62,075 bases of DNA from Aromatoleum diolicum. GTDB lineage: Bacteria > Pseudomonadota > Gammaproteobacteria > Burkholderiales > Rhodocyclaceae. Shown one piece after another: positions 60,423 through 62,075 of this stretch. The translations under genes and the position numbers were made by a program. The stretch's first letter is position 1; each line of letters opens with the position of its first letter. The stretch is from the NCBI RefSeq assembly GCF_012910955.1, contig NZ_WTVQ01000028.1, positions 1-62,075 on the forward strand, written 5' to 3'. The notes beneath the pieces were generated by a model. It did no database searches. It saw only the letters and a program-made list of their open reading frames with translations, and was not told where the DNA came from.

Positions 60423-61092
60423 GCAGGGGCCATCCTGCGGCGTCCGGCCTTCGCGCTGCCCAGCGCGATCTACTGGCTGCACCTGCTTTCCTTCAGCGGC
60501 GTAGTCTATTCGCTCGCCTTCTTCGTCACCGGGCGCCCCGCCGGCAGCGCCGCTCAGTTCGGCTTCGTCACCCTCTTCCTCTACGGCAGCAGTGTCGTCG
60601 CCTCACCCCCGGGCCGGCCGCCTCGTCGACCGCATCGCCCCCTGCCACGTCACCACCGCCGCCCTCTCCGGCATGCTCGCCGGACTCGCCCTGCTGCTCA
60701 CGCTGCGCAGCGACACACCCCTGTGGCTCGTGATCACCACCGTCTGCGTGCTCGGCATCGCGATGGGCTTCAATACCCCTGCCGTCATGAAACTCGCCCT
60801 CGGCGCCGTCCCGCCCGACCGTCTGGGCGCCGGCACCGGCCTCTTCAGCACCCTGCGCGACCTCGGCTCGCCGACCGGCTCGTCCGTGTCGCTCGCAGTC
60901 TTCAGCGCCTCGCTCGCCTTCCACAATCAACAGGGCTCCCCCGACGCCCTCGCCGCCGCCCTCGGCACGGTCGGCTGGCTGCTCGTCGCCCTGATCGGCA
61001 TCGCGCTACGGCTCAGCCTGCGCCTGCAAGTGCCGACCACCCATCCTCTCGCTGTCCAATCCAGCGCGTTCGGCGATTCAAGATCCTCGTGA
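60423..61092 (+). pseudogene. Frameshifted MFS transporter C-terminal half
   Basis: The first frame (about 60423-60605) reads AFALPSAIYWLHLLSFSGVV and continues through FVTLFLYGSSVVAS. At the CCCCC run near 60606 it shifts, and the second frame continues RAGRLVDRIAP, then about four helices (SGMLAGLALLLTLRSD, GIAMGFNTPAVMKLAL). The C-terminal half of a typical 400-residue MFS protein is present; the N-terminal half is missing. Between the DUF1631 start and this, no start codon of its own is evident. Confidence 0.75.
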
Positions 61093-61374
61093 GCGGGCGA
61101 TGATGCTCGCGACTTGATCTCCGCGCAGGAGAAGCGTTCACACCGGACCAATCCTGCCCGTCGAGCTCGTCCTCGTTGCACTCACGCTGCCCGATGCACC
61201 GGATCATTACGAAGGTGCCGACGTCGAGCTCGCGATCGAGCGTCCCTTCTCGTTCGATCCTCGGCTGCGCGCTTGGTCATCATGGCTATCTGCATGCCCG
61301 GCTCCGCCCCGGAGGGGGTAGCTACCCATGTGGTATCCCGGGCGAACTCGCCGAACTCATCAGGTGGCTCACAT
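61093..61374. other. Region between MFS remnant and IS end, with an open frame of unknown origin
   Basis: About 280 bp. One plus-strand frame from about 61128 reads TGPILPVELVLVALTLPDAP and continues without stop for about 60 codons with protein-like composition. It has no recognised family and no clear start, so it is probably another truncated gene cut by the IS. Confidence 0.35.
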
Positions 61375-61516
61375 CGGCCGAGGCCGTGTAAAAACGGTCG
61401 CGGATGCGCCAGGAATCGGTCGTTCCGGCGCCCTGCGGCGGAAGCGAACGAATTTGAAGGCGGCAAATCAGCTCAGTTGAGCTTCAAGAAGGCCTTTTCA
61501 GGCCTTCATCGCCGCC
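61375..61516 (-). repeat. IS1182-type 3' terminal segment, right copy
   Basis: 142 bp; its reverse complement is nearly identical to 29275-29416. The shared text ends at CGGCCG, after which the flanks differ, so the outer IS boundary is at 61375. Confidence 0.9.
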
Positions 61517-62075
61517 ATCAATGCCTCATTTCCTATCAACTTCATCACTCGTTTCAGGTTATACGCGAGGACGTGCAGACTCATCTCCGTTCTGACGCGT
61601 TCGAGGCCCTTGGTCAGGAAGTGTGTCGCCCCCATCCACGCCTTGAGGGTGCCGAAGGGATGCTCCACCGTCCTACGCCGGATCCGCATGCTGTCGGGCG
61701 CCTGATCGAGCCGAGCCTGCATGACTTCCAACTCTTCTTCGTGCGCCCAGCGGCCGACACGCCGGTAGTCACTTGGCGTGCATCGGTCCTTGATGGAGCA
61801 CCGCGGACAGTGTGAGCTCCAGTAGCGATTCATCGTCAAACCCGCCTCGACTCGGGCAAAGCGCCAGATCAGACGCTCGCCGGCCGGGCAGACGTACTCG
61901 TCGTTGTCGCGGTCGTACACGAAGTCTGCCCGGTCGAACCGCCCCTCTGCTTTCGCGCTGGAAGTCGTGCTTTTCGGAACGAGCGGCACGATGCCGGCTT
62001 TGTGGCAGGCGAGGATCTCCTCGCTCTTGAAATAGCCCCGATCGGCGATTGCAGTGAGGGACTCCACTCGCATCG
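61498..62075 (-). CDS. IS1182-family transposase, C-terminal part (partial)
   Basis: At least 191 codons are visible, the N-terminal part lying beyond the window. The frame has SLTAIADRGYFKSEEILACHK with a catalytic Asp in ADRGY, VPKSTTSSAK, a Cys-rich SSHCPRCSIKDRCTPSD and the conserved glutamate region RRRTVEHPFGTLKAWMG with the DDE Glu. It ends MAAMKA and stop. This copy is uninterrupted here, so it may be active, unlike the left copy, from which most of this segment was deleted. Confidence 0.87.
   Translation of the reverse strand, partial: MRVESLTAIADRGYFKSEEILACHKAGIVPLVPKSTTSSAKAEGRFDRADFVYDRDNDEYVCPAGERLIWRFARVEAGLTMNRYWSSHCPRCSIKDRCTPSDYRRVGRWAHEEELEVMQARLDQAPDSMRIRRRTVEHPFGTLKAWMGATHFLTKGLERVRTEMSLHVLAYNLKRVMKLIGNEALMAAMKA

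Larger units (their letters stand above)
61375..62075 (-). mobile_element. IS1182-family insertion sequence, partial (runs off window)
   Basis: The outer IS end lies at about 61375. Inside is the transposase C-terminus and the 142-bp terminal segment shared with the left element. The element continues beyond 62075, so its 5' end and the other terminal repeat cannot be seen. It is oriented opposite to the left copy. Confidence 0.85.

Noticed and set aside
29275-61516. Classical composite transposon with target duplication
   Set aside because: The left element is heavily deleted, the right runs off the window, and no direct target repeat could be seen; only bracketing by inverted ends is claimed.
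1-62075. CRISPR array, tRNA, rRNA or phage structural genes
   Set aside because: No regularly spaced direct repeats, no cloverleaf-like sequence and no recognisable RNA or capsid gene were found by eye.

Overview
The window is GC-rich DNA from a proteobacterium. The mix of families (DUF1631, DUF2917, DUF3455, PocR-PAS-GGDEF-EAL, YjgN/DUF898 beside M48, MocR beside PaiB) suggests a betaproteobacterium of the Rhodocyclales/Burkholderiales kind. That placement is inference from gene content; no rRNA or tRNA gene was seen to confirm it.

Left part (1-28.2 kb) looks like ordinary accessory chromosome. It holds a HupE-type metal permease with a His-rich membrane anchor (1-1.5 kb), a DEDDh exonuclease and a DUF5710 protein, and a MocR regulator divergent from PaiB, ABM and LysE genes (2.6-5.9 kb). 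A secreted BNR-repeat protein and a lone double-glycine-type small peptide follow. Next are a YjgN-M48 protease pair, a HAD hydrolase and a DUF1993 protein. A response regulator / lipoprotein solute-binding protein / hybrid kinase operon lies at 12.6-16.6 kb. A seven-gene rightward cluster at 17-21.9 kb carries a diiron-type protein, a methyltransferase and small-molecule-handling folds. A CDF transporter, a truncated MFS gene, a cyclophilin-like lipoprotein, a MOSC protein and an MFS/CMD operon with a divergent LysR regulator complete this half.

At 28.5-29.4 kb there is a mobile-DNA junction: a tyrosine-recombinase remnant abuts a decayed IS1182-family element. A related IS1182 copy in opposite orientation lies at 61.4-62.1 kb and runs off the window. 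Their 142-bp ends are nearly identical and face each other, so 29.4-61.4 kb is bracketed by inverted IS ends.

The bracketed segment is rich in stress and envelope functions. It has an SH3-DUF2272 protein with a coupled lipoprotein, a lipase-like lipoprotein and a catalase-like protein (29.8-33.8 kb), then a second double-glycine-type peptide flanked by inverted repeats. These are followed by an HD-GYP phosphodiesterase, a ferric-reductase-like flavocytochrome and a cardiolipin synthase-like PLD protein. A DNA-repair and oxidative-stress block spans 40-50.4 kb: glycine-zipper and membrane proteins, DUF421, LigD and Ku (bacterial NHEJ), hemerythrin, KatE and SodC. Beyond it are a membrane spermidine-synthase-like protein coupled to an exported Pcm, a PocR-PAS-GGDEF-EAL protein, GlsB/YeaQ, YidB and a DUF1631 protein. 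The DUF421-ligD-ku unit is itself flanked by direct repeats. Scattered gene debris (thiolase, geranylgeranyl-reductase-like, porin, SRAP, aldehyde dehydrogenase, MFS) marks old breakpoints. No CRISPR array, tRNA, rRNA or phage structural gene was recognised.
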